A DNA stretch of 64,000 bases from Nocardioides humilatus (GCF_008373755.1 NZ_VUJV01000003.1:620001-684000); one strand, 5' to 3'; numbered from the stretch's first letter, positions 35,361 through 44,702 are shown. Notes: generated from the sequence alone by a model not told the origin. Program-made: numbers and translations.

Positions 35361-36791
35361 CTACCCATAGATCGTCTCCGAGCCATCGGTGTCCTTGCCG
35401 ATCTTGCGGGCGAGGAAGAGGCCCTCCAGGGCGAGCTCGATGGCGCAGGCGCGCTGGCCGTCGGAATCGCCGCCACCCTCGCCGTACAGGCGCTCGCAGA
35501 CCTGGTCGTAGAGCTCGGACTCCCCCAGCACCGGCAGGCCGGCCAGCACGTCGCGCGCCGACACCGCAGCGCCGGTCGTCACGGTCGAGCCCTCCTCGAT
35601 CGCCTCGACGAGCAGCGCGAAGTCGAGGCCGCGGAAGTGCTCGCGGACCGTCTCGGCGGTCGCGGTGCGCACCAGGTGGGTGAGGATCTCGGCCTCCCGG
35701 CCCTCCTCCCCCGACTCGAACTCGATCTTCCCGCCGAGCACGTCGACGGCCGTCTCGAGATCGACGACCCGGGCGACCGCGGCGTCCTCACCGAGGATCG
35801 TCGCGCGGCGCAGGGCCGAGGCTGCGATGGTCTCGGCCCCGGCGATCGCGAACCGTGCCGAGACGCCCGAGCGCTGGTCGACCGCAGTGGACTCGCGCAG
35901 GTTGCGGGTGAAGCGGGCGAGCACCTCCAGGAGCGGCTCCGGTACGTCGGCAACGAGATGCGCTTCCTGACGGACCACCGCCATCTCGGCTGCCAGCTCC
36001 GAGGGGTAATGGGTGCGGATCTCGGCGCCGAAGCGGTCCTTCAGCGGCGTGATGATGCGGCCGCGGTTGGTGTAGTCCTCGGGGTTGGCCGACGCGACGA
36101 CGAGCACGTCGAGGGGCAGCCGCAGGACGTAGCCGCGGATCTGGATGTCGCGCTCCTCCATCACGTTGAGCATCGCGACCTGGATGCGCTCGGCGAGGTC
36201 GGGCAGCTCGTTGATCGCCACGATGCCGCGGTGGCTGCGCGGGATCAGGCCGAAGTGGATGGTCTCGGGATCACCGAGCGACCGGCCCTCCGCGACCTTC
36301 ATCGGGTCGACGTCACCGATGAGGTCGGCGACCGAGGTGTCGGGCGTGGCGAGCTTCTCTGCGTAGCGCTCGGACCGGTGCTGCCACGAGATCCGCAGGT
36401 CGTCGCCGTAGGTCGCCGCCGCCGCCTTGGACGCGTGGGTGATCGGTTCGAAGGGGTGCTCGCCGAGCTCGGACCCGCTGATGACCGGCGTCCACTCGTC
36501 GAGCAGGCCGACCATCGTGCGGAGCAGCCGGGTCTTGCCCTGCCCGCGCTCGCCGAGCAGCACGACGTCGTGGCCGGCGAGCAACGCCCGCTCCAGCTGC
36601 GGGATGACGGTGTCCTGGAAGCCGTGCAGGCCTGGCCAGGGGTCCTCCCCCGCGGCGAGCCGGGCGAGCAGGTTGTCACGGATCTCGGTGCGCAGCGACT
36701 TGTGCACATGGCCGGACGCCCGCAGCTCCCCGACGGTGCTGAGGGAGGGGCTGCCCGACGGTGCGGGCGACGCGGAGGAGAGAGAGGTCAC
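35361..36791 (-). CDS. MoxR/magnesium chelatase-type AAA+ ATPase
   Basis: This is a 476-residue AAA+ protein. Walker A is GERGQGKT near residue 80, Walker B is GIVAINELPDL near 193, and the sensor-1 region is VVASANPEDYTNRGR. The sequence resembles the ChlI/BchI and MoxR group. It starts with GTG at 36791 and has a Ser/Pro-rich N-terminus. The downstream vWA protein is its probable partner, as in magnesium chelatase I/D and MoxR/CoxE pairs. No chlorophyll genes are present, so a metal-chelatase role in tetrapyrrole synthesis is unlikely. Confidence 0.87.
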   Translation of the reverse strand: MTSLSSASPAPSGSPSLSTVGELRASGHVHKSLRTEIRDNLLARLAAGEDPWPGLHGFQDTVIPQLERALLAGHDVVLLGERGQGKTRLLRTMVGLLDEWTPVISGSELGEHPFEPITHASKAAAATYGDDLRISWQHRSERYAEKLATPDTSVADLIGDVDPMKVAEGRSLGDPETIHFGLIPRSHRGIVAINELPDLAERIQVAMLNVMEERDIQIRGYVLRLPLDVLVVASANPEDYTNRGRIITPLKDRFGAEIRTHYPSELAAEMAVVRQEAHLVADVPEPLLEVLARFTRNLRESTAVDQRSGVSARFAIAGAETIAASALRRATILGEDAAVARVVDLETAVDVLGGKIEFESGEEGREAEILTHLVRTATAETVREHFRGLDFALLVEAIEEGSTVTTGAAVSARDVLAGLPVLGESELYDQVCERLYGEGGGDSDGQRACAIELALEGLFLARKIGKDTDGSETIYG

Positions 36792-36843
36792 ACGGCCAAG
36801 TTACTCAGCGTGCCAACCCTCAGCACCCCCTAAAGTGGCGGAC

Positions 36844-37674
36844 GTGGCGATCGTCTTGGGGGTTCTCTGCGCGATCTTGGCCTGCGTCGTGGTCGCGCTG
36901 GTGGCTGCCCTGCGCCGCAAGGACGCCGAGATCGCCGGGCACCTCGAGCACGTGGAGCAGCTCGAGGCCGACCTGGCGACCGCCCTGCGCCCGCCGCCGG
37001 CCCAGAACACGACCGAGCGCGCGATCAGCCGGATGATCCGTACGGCGAGCAAGGTCCGCGAGCAGGGCATCACCGGCATGATCCAGAGCACCATCGAGGA
37101 CCTCAGCGCCTGGGCCAACGAGGAGCAGGCCGAGATCGTCCACATGGCCGCCCCCGACGGCACGGTCACGATCTTCTTCTCCGACATCGAGAACTCCACC
37201 CAGCTCAACGCCCGCATGGGCGACAAGGACTGGGTCCGGGTGCTCGAGGCGCACGACCAGGTGCTGCGGGGCCGGATCACGCAGTACCGCGGCCAGGTCG
37301 TGAAGACCGCCGGTGACGGCTTCATGGTCGCCTTCCGCGACGCCGAGGCCGCCTGCCGGGCCGCCGTCGCCATCCAGAGCGACCTTCGTCGCCCCTCGGA
37401 GCTCCTGCGCCGCCACGGCAAGGTCCGCGTCCGGATCGGCATCCACACCGGGCAGGTGGTCGCCAAGGACGGCGACTACTTCGGCGAGAACGTCGCCCTG
37501 GCAGCCCGGGTCGCCGACCTCGCGTCGGGCGGCGAGGTGCTGTGCAGCGACGCCGTACGCGACCACCTGGAGGACGACGCGTCGGTCTCCCTCGTCGACC
37601 CCACCGAGCCGCTGGAGCTCAAGGGTCTCCCCGGCCGCTACGTCGTGTGGCGGGTCGTCCCGCCGGTCTCCTGA
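36844..37674 (+). CDS. Membrane-anchored class III adenylate/guanylate cyclase
   Basis: This is a 276-residue protein with one N-terminal transmembrane helix (about 2-23), a short coiled-coil linker (26-47) and a C-terminal class III cyclase domain. The two metal-binding Asp residues are in FFSDIENST (Asp114) and KTAGDGFMVAF (Asp158). VRIGIHTGQVV and NVALAARVADLA follow as expected. It probably makes cAMP from ATP. The GTG at 36844 is 7 bases after TAAAGT; an in-frame GTG at 36835 is an alternative. Confidence 0.88.
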   Translation: MAIVLGVLCAILACVVVALVAALRRKDAEIAGHLEHVEQLEADLATALRPPPAQNTTERAISRMIRTASKVREQGITGMIQSTIEDLSAWANEEQAEIVHMAAPDGTVTIFFSDIENSTQLNARMGDKDWVRVLEAHDQVLRGRITQYRGQVVKTAGDGFMVAFRDAEAACRAAVAIQSDLRRPSELLRRHGKVRVRIGIHTGQVVAKDGDYFGENVALAARVADLASGGEVLCSDAVRDHLEDDASVSLVDPTEPLELKGLPGRYVVWRVVPPVS

Positions 37675-37678
37675 CGGG

Positions 37679-38884
37679 TCAGCGGGCGAGCAGCACCGAC
37701 GAGCCGTGGCCGAAGAGGCCCTGGTTGGCGGTGATGCCGACCTTGGCGCCCTCGACCTGGCGACCCGTCGCCTGGCCACGGAGCTGCCAGGTGAGCTCAC
37801 AGACCTGAGCCAGCGCCTGGGCGGGCACGGCCTCGCCGAAGCAGGCCAGGCCACCGGACGGGTTGACCGGGATCCGGCCGCCGAGGGTGGTGTCGCCGGC
37901 GCGGAGCAGGACCTCGGCCTCGCCGCGCTTGCACAGCCCGAGGTCCTCGATCCAGTCCAGCTCGAGCGCGGTCGACAGGTCGTAGACCTCGGCCACGTCG
38001 ACGTCCTCGGGGCTGATGCCCGCCTCCTCGTAGGCGGCGTGGGCGATCGACTCCTTGAAGGTCCGCTCCGGTGCACCGGCCGCAGCGTGGTCGGTCGCCA
38101 GCAGCGGCATGTCGATGACGGTGTTGGGGAAGGTCGGCGTCACGGTCGACACCGCCTCCACACGCACCGGGCCTCCGGCACCGCCGAGGCCGTGCTTGCG
38201 GGCGTAATCGACCGAGGTCAGCACGACGGCGGCAGCACCATCGGAGGTCGCGCAGATGTCGAGGAGGTGCAGCGGGTCGGACACGATCGGCGACGCCAGG
38301 ACATCGGCCACCGTGGCCTCCTTGCGGAACCGCGCGTAGGGGTTCTCGAGGCCGTGCCGGGCGTTCTTGACCTTGACCTTCGCGAAGTCCTCGCTGGTCG
38401 CGCCGTAGAGGTCCATGCGGCGACGGGCGTACAGCGCGAAGTAGGCCGGGTTGGTCATCCCGAGCAGCTTGAAGCGCAGCCAGTCGGGGTCGGTCCAGCG
38501 CTCCCCCGCATTCGGCGCAAGGAAGCCCTTCGGCGTGGTGTCGGCGCCGACGACGAGGGCGACCTCGGACAACCCGGCGAGGATGCGCGCGCGGGCGGTG
38601 TCGAGCGCCTGGGCGCCGGTGGCGCAGGCGGCGTACGACGTCGCGATCCGCGCGCCGTTCCACCCGAGCGCGGAGGCGAAGGTCGAGCCCGCGACGTAGC
38701 CGGCATAGCCGTTGCGCACGGTCTCGCCACCGACGACGAAGTCGACGTCGGACCACGCGACACCGGCGTCGCTCAGCGCGGCGCGGGCGGCGTGGACGCC
38801 GTACTCGACGAAGGGCTTGCCCCACTTGCCCCAGGGGTGCATGCCGACACCAGCAACGGCGATCGCCTTGTCGTTGGAGCTCAC
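37679..38884 (-). CDS. Thiolase family (lipid-transfer/SCP-x type) enzyme
   Basis: This is a 401-residue thiolase-fold protein of the Ltp/SCP2-thiolase group. The nucleophile is Cys87 in YAACATGAQAL; C-terminal catalytic elements are NPSGGLACFGEAVPA and ANQGLFGHGSS. In mycobacteria such proteins pair with DUF35 OB-fold proteins and act in steroid side-chain degradation as aldolases or thiolases. The GTG start overlaps the DUF35 gene's stop as GTGA, and the operon has a KstR-type operator. The exact substrate is unknown. Confidence 0.87.
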   Translation of the reverse strand: MSSNDKAIAVAGVGMHPWGKWGKPFVEYGVHAARAALSDAGVAWSDVDFVVGGETVRNGYAGYVAGSTFASALGWNGARIATSYAACATGAQALDTARARILAGLSEVALVVGADTTPKGFLAPNAGERWTDPDWLRFKLLGMTNPAYFALYARRRMDLYGATSEDFAKVKVKNARHGLENPYARFRKEATVADVLASPIVSDPLHLLDICATSDGAAAVVLTSVDYARKHGLGGAGGPVRVEAVSTVTPTFPNTVIDMPLLATDHAAAGAPERTFKESIAHAAYEEAGISPEDVDVAEVYDLSTALELDWIEDLGLCKRGEAEVLLRAGDTTLGGRIPVNPSGGLACFGEAVPAQALAQVCELTWQLRGQATGRQVEGAKVGITANQGLFGHGSSVLLAR

Positions 38885-39342
38885 TGCTCGGTCTCCTCGC
38901 CCAGCTCGATCACAGGTTTCCAGCGCCAGATGGTCCGGTCACCCGACTCGTCGGTGTGCAGCGCCTCGACGACCAGCTCCACCTCGGCGCCGACGCTCAG
39001 GTCACCCACGCCGTAGCCGTCGGCGACCTGGCCGAGGATCACCAGGCCCTCGGGCAGCTCGACGGCGGCGAGCGCGAAGGGCTCGAACGGGTCGGTGGCC
39101 GGGACGTACGGCGCCGGCGGTTGGTACTGCGCGTCGGTGTAGGACCACACGCGGCCCGTCCGGGACAGCTCGGCCGGCTCGTGGTCGTCGCCGTCGCACA
39201 CCGGGTTGCGGCAGAAGCTCGCCGCGTCCGCCGGGGGCGGCGGGAAGACGAGCGTGCCGCAGGTCGTGCACCGCGACGCGAGGAGTCGCGGGTCGTCGCC
39301 GGTCGTGAACCAGCCGGCGATCACCGGAGTGGAGGTCGTCAT
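38881..39342 (-). CDS. DUF35 OB-fold protein with zinc ribbon
   Basis: This is a 153-residue protein with an N-terminal rubredoxin-like zinc ribbon (CTTCG near 25-29 and CRNPVC near 44-49) and a C-terminal OB fold (GRVWSYTDAQYQPP, FALAAVELPEGLVILGQV). DUF35 proteins bind acyl-CoA and form complexes with thiolase-like Ltp proteins in steroid degradation. The next gene is exactly such a thiolase, coupled by a GTGA overlap. AAGGGG precedes the ATG. Confidence 0.87.
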   Translation of the reverse strand: MTTSTPVIAGWFTTGDDPRLLASRCTTCGTLVFPPPPADAASFCRNPVCDGDDHEPAELSRTGRVWSYTDAQYQPPAPYVPATDPFEPFALAAVELPEGLVILGQVADGYGVGDLSVGAEVELVVEALHTDESGDRTIWRWKPVIELGEETEQ

Positions 39343-39363
39343 CCGCGCCCCTTCGAGGAAAAC

Positions 39364-39377
39364 TAGAACGTGTTCTC
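39364..39377. promoter_or_regulatory. KstR-type operator
   Basis: TAGAACGTGTTCTC matches the TnnAACnnGTTnnA consensus of KstR, the TetR repressor of cholesterol catabolism in mycobacteria and rhodococci, at all but the last position. AGAAC and GTTCT are perfect 5-bp arms. The site is 22-35 bases upstream of the DUF35/thiolase operon. This implies control by a KstR homologue encoded elsewhere. Confidence 0.78.
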
Positions 39378-39429
39378 ACTCTACCGGAACGACCGGCATC
39401 GCGCTCCTGCCGGCTCTACGGTGAGCGCC

Positions 39430-39972
39430 GTGGAAGCACGGTCGGAGTCCAGGCTCGAACAGAAGACGCCGTACGTCGGCATCGCGGTGACCTTCGTGTG
39501 CGCGCTCGTCATCGGGATGGGCCTGGCGTGGGCCTTCCTCGCCATGCGCGCGGTCGCGGGGGTCGGCGGCAGTTGTGGGAGCAGCAACACCTACGCGGTG
39601 GTCACTCCCTGTCCCGACGGGTCGTGGCTGATCGCGATCGCGATCCCGGCGATGCTGATCGCCATGTTCGTGGGCGCCGGCGTCGGGTCGAGCATCGGCG
39701 CTCCCGCGCTGATCCTCCCCCTGTGGGCGCTGCTCTTCACCTCGCTGGGCTGGAACTTCCTCGAGTTCGGCTTCGGCGGCGACGTCAACGTCGGGTTCAT
39801 CGTCTGCGGGATCATGTTCTGGGGCATGGCAGCACCGGCCTGGGTCGCGATATGGGTGGCGTTCCGCAAGGAGGGGCGCACCACGAGCCTCTGGTGGTGG
39901 CTGACCGACGCGGTACTGCTGGCGGTCGGCGCCTTCCTCGGTGTGGCGGTCTACGCGCTCGCGTCGGCCTGA
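39430..39972 (+). CDS. Membrane protein, unknown
   Basis: This is a 180-residue protein with about four or five transmembrane helices and a short basic C-terminal loop (VAFRKEGRTTS). Two Cys lie in an external loop (GGSCGSSNTYAVVTPC). No family is recognised. The GTG at 39430 is 7 bases after TACGGT (leaderless); GTG at 39421 is the alternative. It converges on and overlaps the 2H-like gene by 22 bases. Confidence 0.65.
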   Translation: MEARSESRLEQKTPYVGIAVTFVCALVIGMGLAWAFLAMRAVAGVGGSCGSSNTYAVVTPCPDGSWLIAIAIPAMLIAMFVGAGVGSSIGAPALILPLWALLFTSLGWNFLEFGFGGDVNVGFIVCGIMFWGMAAPAWVAIWVAFRKEGRTTSLWWWLTDAVLLAVGAFLGVAVYALASA

Positions 39973-40520
39973 TCGGGCCAGGCCATCTCGATCAGGTCGT
40001 ACTCCTCCGGGAAGCTCTGCGACCCCGACCACCGCGTCCGCAGCAGCGACAGGCCCGGAACCGCCCAAGGCGTCCCGGTCCAGTCCGCAACCGCCCCCCA
40101 GGCCGGTCGCAGCATCGCTACCTGCATTTCGGGATCGACCGACGCGAACTTGATCTGAGGACGGAACCGCCGGCGATCCACGTAGAGCCCCAACGTCTCT
40201 GCTGCCTCCGGGACGTAGCGCGCGAGGTCGGCGATCGGATCGACGTCGCCGGCGAGGCCCAGCACGATCGTGGCGTTCTCCTCCAGCCGCAGGCCCTGGA
40301 ACCACACCATCGGCCCCATCGCGCCCTCGACCGCTCCTCGCAGCTTGTCCGCCAACCGGACGCAGTCGGGCGGGATCAGGTTGCCGAACGAGGTGATCGG
40401 AATGTCCAGCTTGTCGGTGGGCACAGCGTCCACCCCCGGAACCATGCGGAGCGCGCGCGTGGCGACCCACAGCTCCTCCAGAGCCTCCTCCGGGGGCACG
40501 ATTGCAGCGCGGATCAACAT
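39951..40520 (-). CDS. 2'-5' RNA ligase (2H phosphoesterase) fold, catalytic His missing
   Basis: This is a 189-residue protein whose layout follows LigT/ThpR: an N-terminal MLIRAAIVPPEEALEELW, first half-site at LDIPITSFGNLIPP, GPMVWFQGLRL, then the second half-site at RFRPQIKFASVD. In active enzymes both half-sites carry HxT/S motifs. Here His is replaced (PITS and RPQIK), so the phosphoesterase activity is probably lost. GGAGGG precedes the ATG. A nucleotide-binding non-catalytic role is possible. Confidence 0.68.
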   Translation of the reverse strand: MLIRAAIVPPEEALEELWVATRALRMVPGVDAVPTDKLDIPITSFGNLIPPDCVRLADKLRGAVEGAMGPMVWFQGLRLEENATIVLGLAGDVDPIADLARYVPEAAETLGLYVDRRRFRPQIKFASVDPEMQVAMLRPAWGAVADWTGTPWAVPGLSLLRTRWSGSQSFPEEYDLIEMAWPDQADASA

Positions 40521-40609
40521 GGCAGCCCTCCATGGCTCAGCCGATGAACATGAAAATCGGCTGCGAGAGCGCCAGGTTGAGCGGTACGGGATCGGTCGGG
40601 CCCTTAGTC

Positions 40610-42376
40610 CTAGGGCTGGTCCTGCTTCGGCGGCGGGCCGCACACCACGCTGTCCGCCGCGGTGTAGGAGGTGTGGAACTCCTCGGTGTGGTCGACCTCG
40701 TCCTCGCCGTGGACCCGGAAGATCCGGGCCACGTCGACGTCGAACCCCGAGTAGCCCGTGAACGGCTCGCAGTCCGGTGTCTGGAGGTGCCGGGTGGCGG
40801 GGGCTCGGTAGTTGTAGCGACCGCTGGTCTCGGACTCGATGTCCCAGACCTTCGTGGAGAACATCTGCACGGTGACGACTCCCTGGGCGGAGTAGCTGCC
40901 CGGCTGCACGTCGGCGTGGATGAGCACGCCGTAGTCGGTGTCGTTGCGGAAGCTCAGGTCGACGGTCGGCCAGGCCACGGTGGCCTCGCGGCCCTCCGGG
41001 TAGCGGTCGATGAAGAACGAGTGCGGCTTGTGCTCGATGTCCTCCAGCCCGGCGAAGAACATCGCGTTGAAGGTGGTCGTCGCCATCTGCGAGACGCCGC
41101 CGCCGTAGTCCTTCACGAGCACGCCGTTCGAGATGATGTAGCCGATGGTGAAACCGTTCTCGGCGGTCCGCTCACCGACGGTGTCGTTGAGCGAGAAGAC
41201 CTCCCCCGGCTTGAGCACGGTGCCGTCGATGAGCTCGGCGGCACGGCCGATGTTGACGTTGCGGTATTCGGCGTAGGGGAAGTAGGTCACGAACTCCGAG
41301 ACCTTCTTCTTGATGCCGAGGGCTCGAGCGTCGGCCGTGGAGAAGGCGGCCTCGCGCACCGTCGCCTCGACGTCGCCCTCGCGCTCGCCCTCGGGCGCGA
41401 CGAGCAGGTCGGTGAACGCCGCGACGACCGTGGCCGGCTCGAACTTCACCCCCGGCTTGGCCGGGATCACCTTCGGCTTGCCGTCGACCAGCTCGATCCG
41501 CGCGTCGACCGGCTTGCCGCTCGTCGTCGCGTCCTTGACCAGACGGGTGATCCGGCGCTCGTCGACCTGGGGCACCAAGACGCCGTCCTCAGGCACCATC
41601 GACAGCGCCGTCGCATACTGCCGCGGCTGGAGGTGCACGTCGGACTCACCGAAGACCAGCGTCACCGACGCCGACATCGCCGGGTTGGCGAAGTCGTCGA
41701 GGGCCTGCTGGATGTCGGCGTCGTCGATGTCGGGCTCGGCCGTCGTGACCGTCAGCTCGACCTCGTCGTCCTGCTCGAGGAAGGCAGCGGTGATCGCCTC
41801 CTGGGCGGCCTCAGGATCGACCGCCTCTCCGGCCACCGGGTTGACGACGGAGACGCCGTCCTTGGCGAAGTGGACCTCTCCGTCCTTCGGCGGCACGCCG
41901 AGGCCCTCAGTGAGGTCGGCGAGCTGGTCGGAGAGGAGCGTCTCGTCGACGTGGACCAGGGCGTCGACGTCGTCGCCGCCGGTGAAGTAGTCCCACTGCC
42001 GGTCGGGGCGCCAGCTGTCCTCGGCCCCGGCCGCGTCGACCGTGCCGGCGTAGTCGATCGTCACCCCGATCTCGTCGGGACGCACGTCGACGCTGCGACC
42101 GCCCGCGACCTTCACGTGGATCGGCTTCGCCGCCCGCGCCTCGAACTCCTCACGGAGCTCGGAGATGGCCTCGGAGCGGGTCAGGCCGCCGATGTCGATC
42201 CCGGAGACCGACGTGCCGAGCGGCACCTTGTCGCCGGCGACCTGGTGGGCTGCGGCATAGCCCGCACCACCCAGCACCGCGAGCACCACGAGCACGAGCA
42301 GCACGAACCAGCCGCCCGCGCGTTCGCGCTTGGTCTTGCCCGTATCGGCCCCGTCGATCAACGTCACGCGCGCCAT
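40610..42376 (-). CDS. VanW family protein with membrane anchor
   Basis: This is a 588-residue protein. A cytoplasmic stub is followed by a transmembrane helix (WFVLLVLVVLAVLGGAGYAAAH, about 22-43), two repeats of a peptidoglycan-binding_4-like module (for example GGLTRSEAISELREEFEARAA) and the C-terminal VanW domain (about 400-530), with NVNIGRAAELIDGTVLKPGEVFSLND and GGGVSQMATTTFNAMFFAGLE. VanW domains occur in cell-wall proteins and some glycopeptide resistance clusters; the activity is not established. No van genes are nearby. Confidence 0.88.
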   Translation of the reverse strand: MARVTLIDGADTGKTKRERAGGWFVLLVLVVLAVLGGAGYAAAHQVAGDKVPLGTSVSGIDIGGLTRSEAISELREEFEARAAKPIHVKVAGGRSVDVRPDEIGVTIDYAGTVDAAGAEDSWRPDRQWDYFTGGDDVDALVHVDETLLSDQLADLTEGLGVPPKDGEVHFAKDGVSVVNPVAGEAVDPEAAQEAITAAFLEQDDEVELTVTTAEPDIDDADIQQALDDFANPAMSASVTLVFGESDVHLQPRQYATALSMVPEDGVLVPQVDERRITRLVKDATTSGKPVDARIELVDGKPKVIPAKPGVKFEPATVVAAFTDLLVAPEGEREGDVEATVREAAFSTADARALGIKKKVSEFVTYFPYAEYRNVNIGRAAELIDGTVLKPGEVFSLNDTVGERTAENGFTIGYIISNGVLVKDYGGGVSQMATTTFNAMFFAGLEDIEHKPHSFFIDRYPEGREATVAWPTVDLSFRNDTDYGVLIHADVQPGSYSAQGVVTVQMFSTKVWDIESETSGRYNYRAPATRHLQTPDCEPFTGYSGFDVDVARIFRVHGEDEVDHTEEFHTSYTAADSVVCGPPPKQDQP

Positions 42377-42377
42377 C

Positions 42378-42752
42378 CTAAGAAGTAGGTGCTTCGCTTT
42401 CGGCCACAACGCCGCTCGAGGCCCGTCGATCGACCAGCCCGACCACCCCGCCGCACAGTACGACGACGGCCCCGCCGAGCAGCAGGTAGCCCTCGAGGTC
42501 GGCCTGGATCAGCAGGTCGCCCTCCGGGCGCTCGCTGGTGAAGTAGATAACCGTCAGGCACCACCCGACCGCAAACGGCAGCCGACGCCACCACCCACCA
42601 GGGATCGCAGCGAGGAGCGCCACGGCCGTGGCGACCCCGAGCGCGAGGCCCCAGGCGTAGGAGTGGAGCAGCACAGTCGCCGTCGCCGCGAGCGCACCCC
42701 CGACGAGGGCGGCCGCCGCGACGGCGAGCCGTCCCGCTCGAGCTCGGCTCAC
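42378..42752 (-). CDS. DUF6113-like membrane protein
   Basis: This is a 124-residue protein with about four transmembrane helices and the motif [33 protein letters not shown], shared by small membrane proteins found next to mshB in actinobacteria (DUF6113). The function is unknown. The GTG start overlaps the mshB stop as GTGA. Confidence 0.75.
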   Translation of the reverse strand: MSRARAGRLAVAAAALVGGALAATATVLLHSYAWGLALGVATAVALLAAIPGGWWRRLPFAVGWCLTVIYFTSERPEGDLLIQADLEGYLLLGGAVVVLCGGVVGLVDRRASSGVVAESEAPTS

Positions 42753-43672
42753 CCGGCCGGGACTCCCGCGAACAGGTCGGTCTCCCACCCGTGGTCACCG
42801 ACCTCGCCGGGGACACCCTTGACGAGTCGGTAGAGCTCACGGCCCCAGACCAGCTGGCCCTCGTTGTTGGCGAGCGCGAAGAACGGACCGTCGGCGGTGA
42901 TCTGGGTGGCGTGCGCCTTGAGGGCGGCCATCTTCTGCTCGAGGTAGGCACCGGCGTCGACCTCGGCGGTGATGTCCTCGTCGGGCCGGAAGAAGGGCGG
43001 CAGCTGGCCGTCGGGGTCCATGCCCTCGAACGTCGTCGTGTCGCCCTCGTCGCGCAGCCGGCGCAGGCCCTCGCGGATCCGGCTCTCCGACATCGCACCC
43101 CAGTAGATCTTCGCGATGTCCCAGGCCTCCCCGAGGTCGCGACGGTACGACGGCGCCGCAGCCAGCTGGGCGGCGTACATCGCGACGCGGTGGGCCTGGA
43201 TGTGGTCGGGGTGGCCGTAGCCGCCGAACTCGTCGTAGGTGACCATCACCTGGGGCCGCACCTCGCGGATGACCGCGATCAGGTGGTCGGCCGCCTGGGT
43301 CAGGTCGGCGTGCCAGAACGCGTTGTCGTGGATCTCGTCGGCGGCGATCGCGTGACCGTCGTCGTGCCACTTCATGCCGGAGTCGCGGTAGGTGCCGAAG
43401 CCGCCGAGGAAGCGGTGGTCGGTCACGCCCAGCTCACGCATCGCCGCGTCGAGCTCGCCGCGGCGGTGCTCGCCGAGGCCGTCCTCCTTGTCGGCGGCCA
43501 GGTGCTCGAGCTCGGGCACCAGGATCTCGCCCATCTCACCCGCCGTACAGGTCACCAGCGTGACCCCGCGCCCCTCGGCGACGTACTTGGCCATGGTCGC
43601 GCCCTGGCCGATCGACTCGTCGTCCGGGTGGGCGTGGACGAGCAGCAGTCGGTGGGCCGCGTTCTCACTCAT
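42749..43672 (-). CDS. mshB: GlcNAc-inositol deacetylase MshB (mycothiol biosynthesis)
   Basis: This 307-residue zinc deacetylase removes acetate from GlcNAc-Ins, the second step of mycothiol synthesis. Motifs AHPDDE (residues about 14-19) and HPDH in [14 protein letters not shown] bind zinc. [13 protein letters not shown] and the C-terminal HATQI...LFAGVPAG distinguish MshB from Mca. The ATG at 43672 is 7 bases after TACGCT (leaderless). It is divergent from a lipoprotein gene and coupled downstream to the DUF6113-like gene. Confidence 0.92.
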   Translation of the reverse strand: MSENAAHRLLLVHAHPDDESIGQGATMAKYVAEGRGVTLVTCTAGEMGEILVPELEHLAADKEDGLGEHRRGELDAAMRELGVTDHRFLGGFGTYRDSGMKWHDDGHAIAADEIHDNAFWHADLTQAADHLIAVIREVRPQVMVTYDEFGGYGHPDHIQAHRVAMYAAQLAAAPSYRRDLGEAWDIAKIYWGAMSESRIREGLRRLRDEGDTTTFEGMDPDGQLPPFFRPDEDITAEVDAGAYLEQKMAALKAHATQITADGPFFALANNEGQLVWGRELYRLVKGVPGEVGDHGWETDLFAGVPAG

Positions 43673-43697
43673 ACCGAGCAGCGTAATGATGGTGCCC

Positions 43698-44702
43698 ATG
43701 CTCCTCGGTCGTCGGCTTCGTCACAGTGCGCTCGCGCTGACCGTGGCGGTGGCGCCGCTGCTCAGCGGATGCGCTCTCATCGACCTCCTCGGCGGCGAGT
43801 CGAGCATCGAGAAGTCGTTCGAGTACCTCCCTGCCGACACCTTCCAGGTGCTGTTCACCGACGCCGACGTCGCCGATGACCTCGACCCCAGCGAGCTCGG
43901 TCGCTACGCCGAGACGATGGAGGACGCCCGGTTCAACCAGGGCGACGTGGAGTGGGAGGCGTGGGCGGCCTGGGGCGAGCCGGGCGACTCCGAGCAGACG
44001 GCTGCGGTCTGGAAGGTCGAGGACGACACCGACCTGGACGCCTTGGCCGACGACCTCGAGGCGCACGGCTACACCAAGGACCGGGTCGACGGTCGCGACC
44101 TCTTCTCGATCGAGCCCTCCTCGGTCGCCGAGGACAGCCCCTACCCGGTGCCGCTCCTGCTCAACGTCTTGATCGACGAGGACGAACAGGTCGTCGCGGG
44201 CGCTCCCGACGCCGCCTCGCTCGAGGACGTCGCGGCGGTCATCGGCGACGATGACGACTCGCTCGCTGACGACGGCGGGTTCGACGACCTGCTCGACGCT
44301 GCTGACGACGACCCTGAGGTCGCCTGGCTCACGCGCGCCGGGTTCGCCGTCTGCCTGACCAACGATCGGGGTGTGCCGCAGGACCAGCGCAGTGCCTACG
44401 CCGACCTCGGTCGGCCCGAGGCCCGCGCCCTGTTCGTGTCCGACGATGCCGACGTACGCCTCGCGCTGCAGTTCGCGAGCGAGGATGACGCGAAGGACGA
44501 CCTCGACGCACGGGAGATGCTCCTCGACGACGGCATCGACCCGGTGACCCGCAAGCCCTACGACGAGCTCGGCGACTACGACCTCGAGCAGGACGACGAC
44601 CGCGTGGTGATCGACGAGGACCTCGAGGGCAGCGCAGCCGTCGCGATCCGCGCCGAGCGCCGCGGTGGCGGCCCGGGCGTATGCGGCCCGGAGGAGTCCT
44701 AG
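43698..44702 (+). CDS. Acidic lipoprotein, unknown
   Basis: This is a 334-residue protein with a lipoprotein signal ([15 protein letters not shown], lipidated Cys near residue 26). The mature part is strikingly acidic, with many Asp and Glu clusters ([24 protein letters not shown]). It contains paired alpha/beta units ([44 protein letters not shown]), suggesting a two-domain extracellular fold. No named family. The ATG follows an AATGAT box by 7 bases. Its TAG stop overlaps that of the convergent gene. Confidence 0.75.
   Translation: MLLGRRLRHSALALTVAVAPLLSGCALIDLLGGESSIEKSFEYLPADTFQVLFTDADVADDLDPSELGRYAETMEDARFNQGDVEWEAWAAWGEPGDSEQTAAVWKVEDDTDLDALADDLEAHGYTKDRVDGRDLFSIEPSSVAEDSPYPVPLLLNVLIDEDEQVVAGAPDAASLEDVAAVIGDDDDSLADDGGFDDLLDAADDDPEVAWLTRAGFAVCLTNDRGVPQDQRSAYADLGRPEARALFVSDDADVRLALQFASEDDAKDDLDAREMLLDDGIDPVTRKPYDELGDYDLEQDDDRVVIDEDLEGSAAVAIRAERRGGGPGVCGPEES

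Noticed and set aside
35361-36791. Magnesium chelatase for chlorophyll synthesis
   Set aside because: The ATPase resembles ChlI in motifs, but there is no ChlH/BchH or other tetrapyrrole gene. The vWA partner fits the broader MoxR class.
34674-36833. A 719-codon plus-strand frame opposite the vWA and MoxR genes
   Set aside because: It spans two well-defined minus-strand genes with intact MIDAS and Walker motifs. The antisense product has no recognisable domain.
41019-42376. Glycopeptide-resistance cluster suggested by the VanW domain
   Set aside because: No vanH, vanA/B, vanX or two-component genes are present. VanW-domain proteins with peptidoglycan-binding-like modules are common in ordinary actinobacterial chromosomes.
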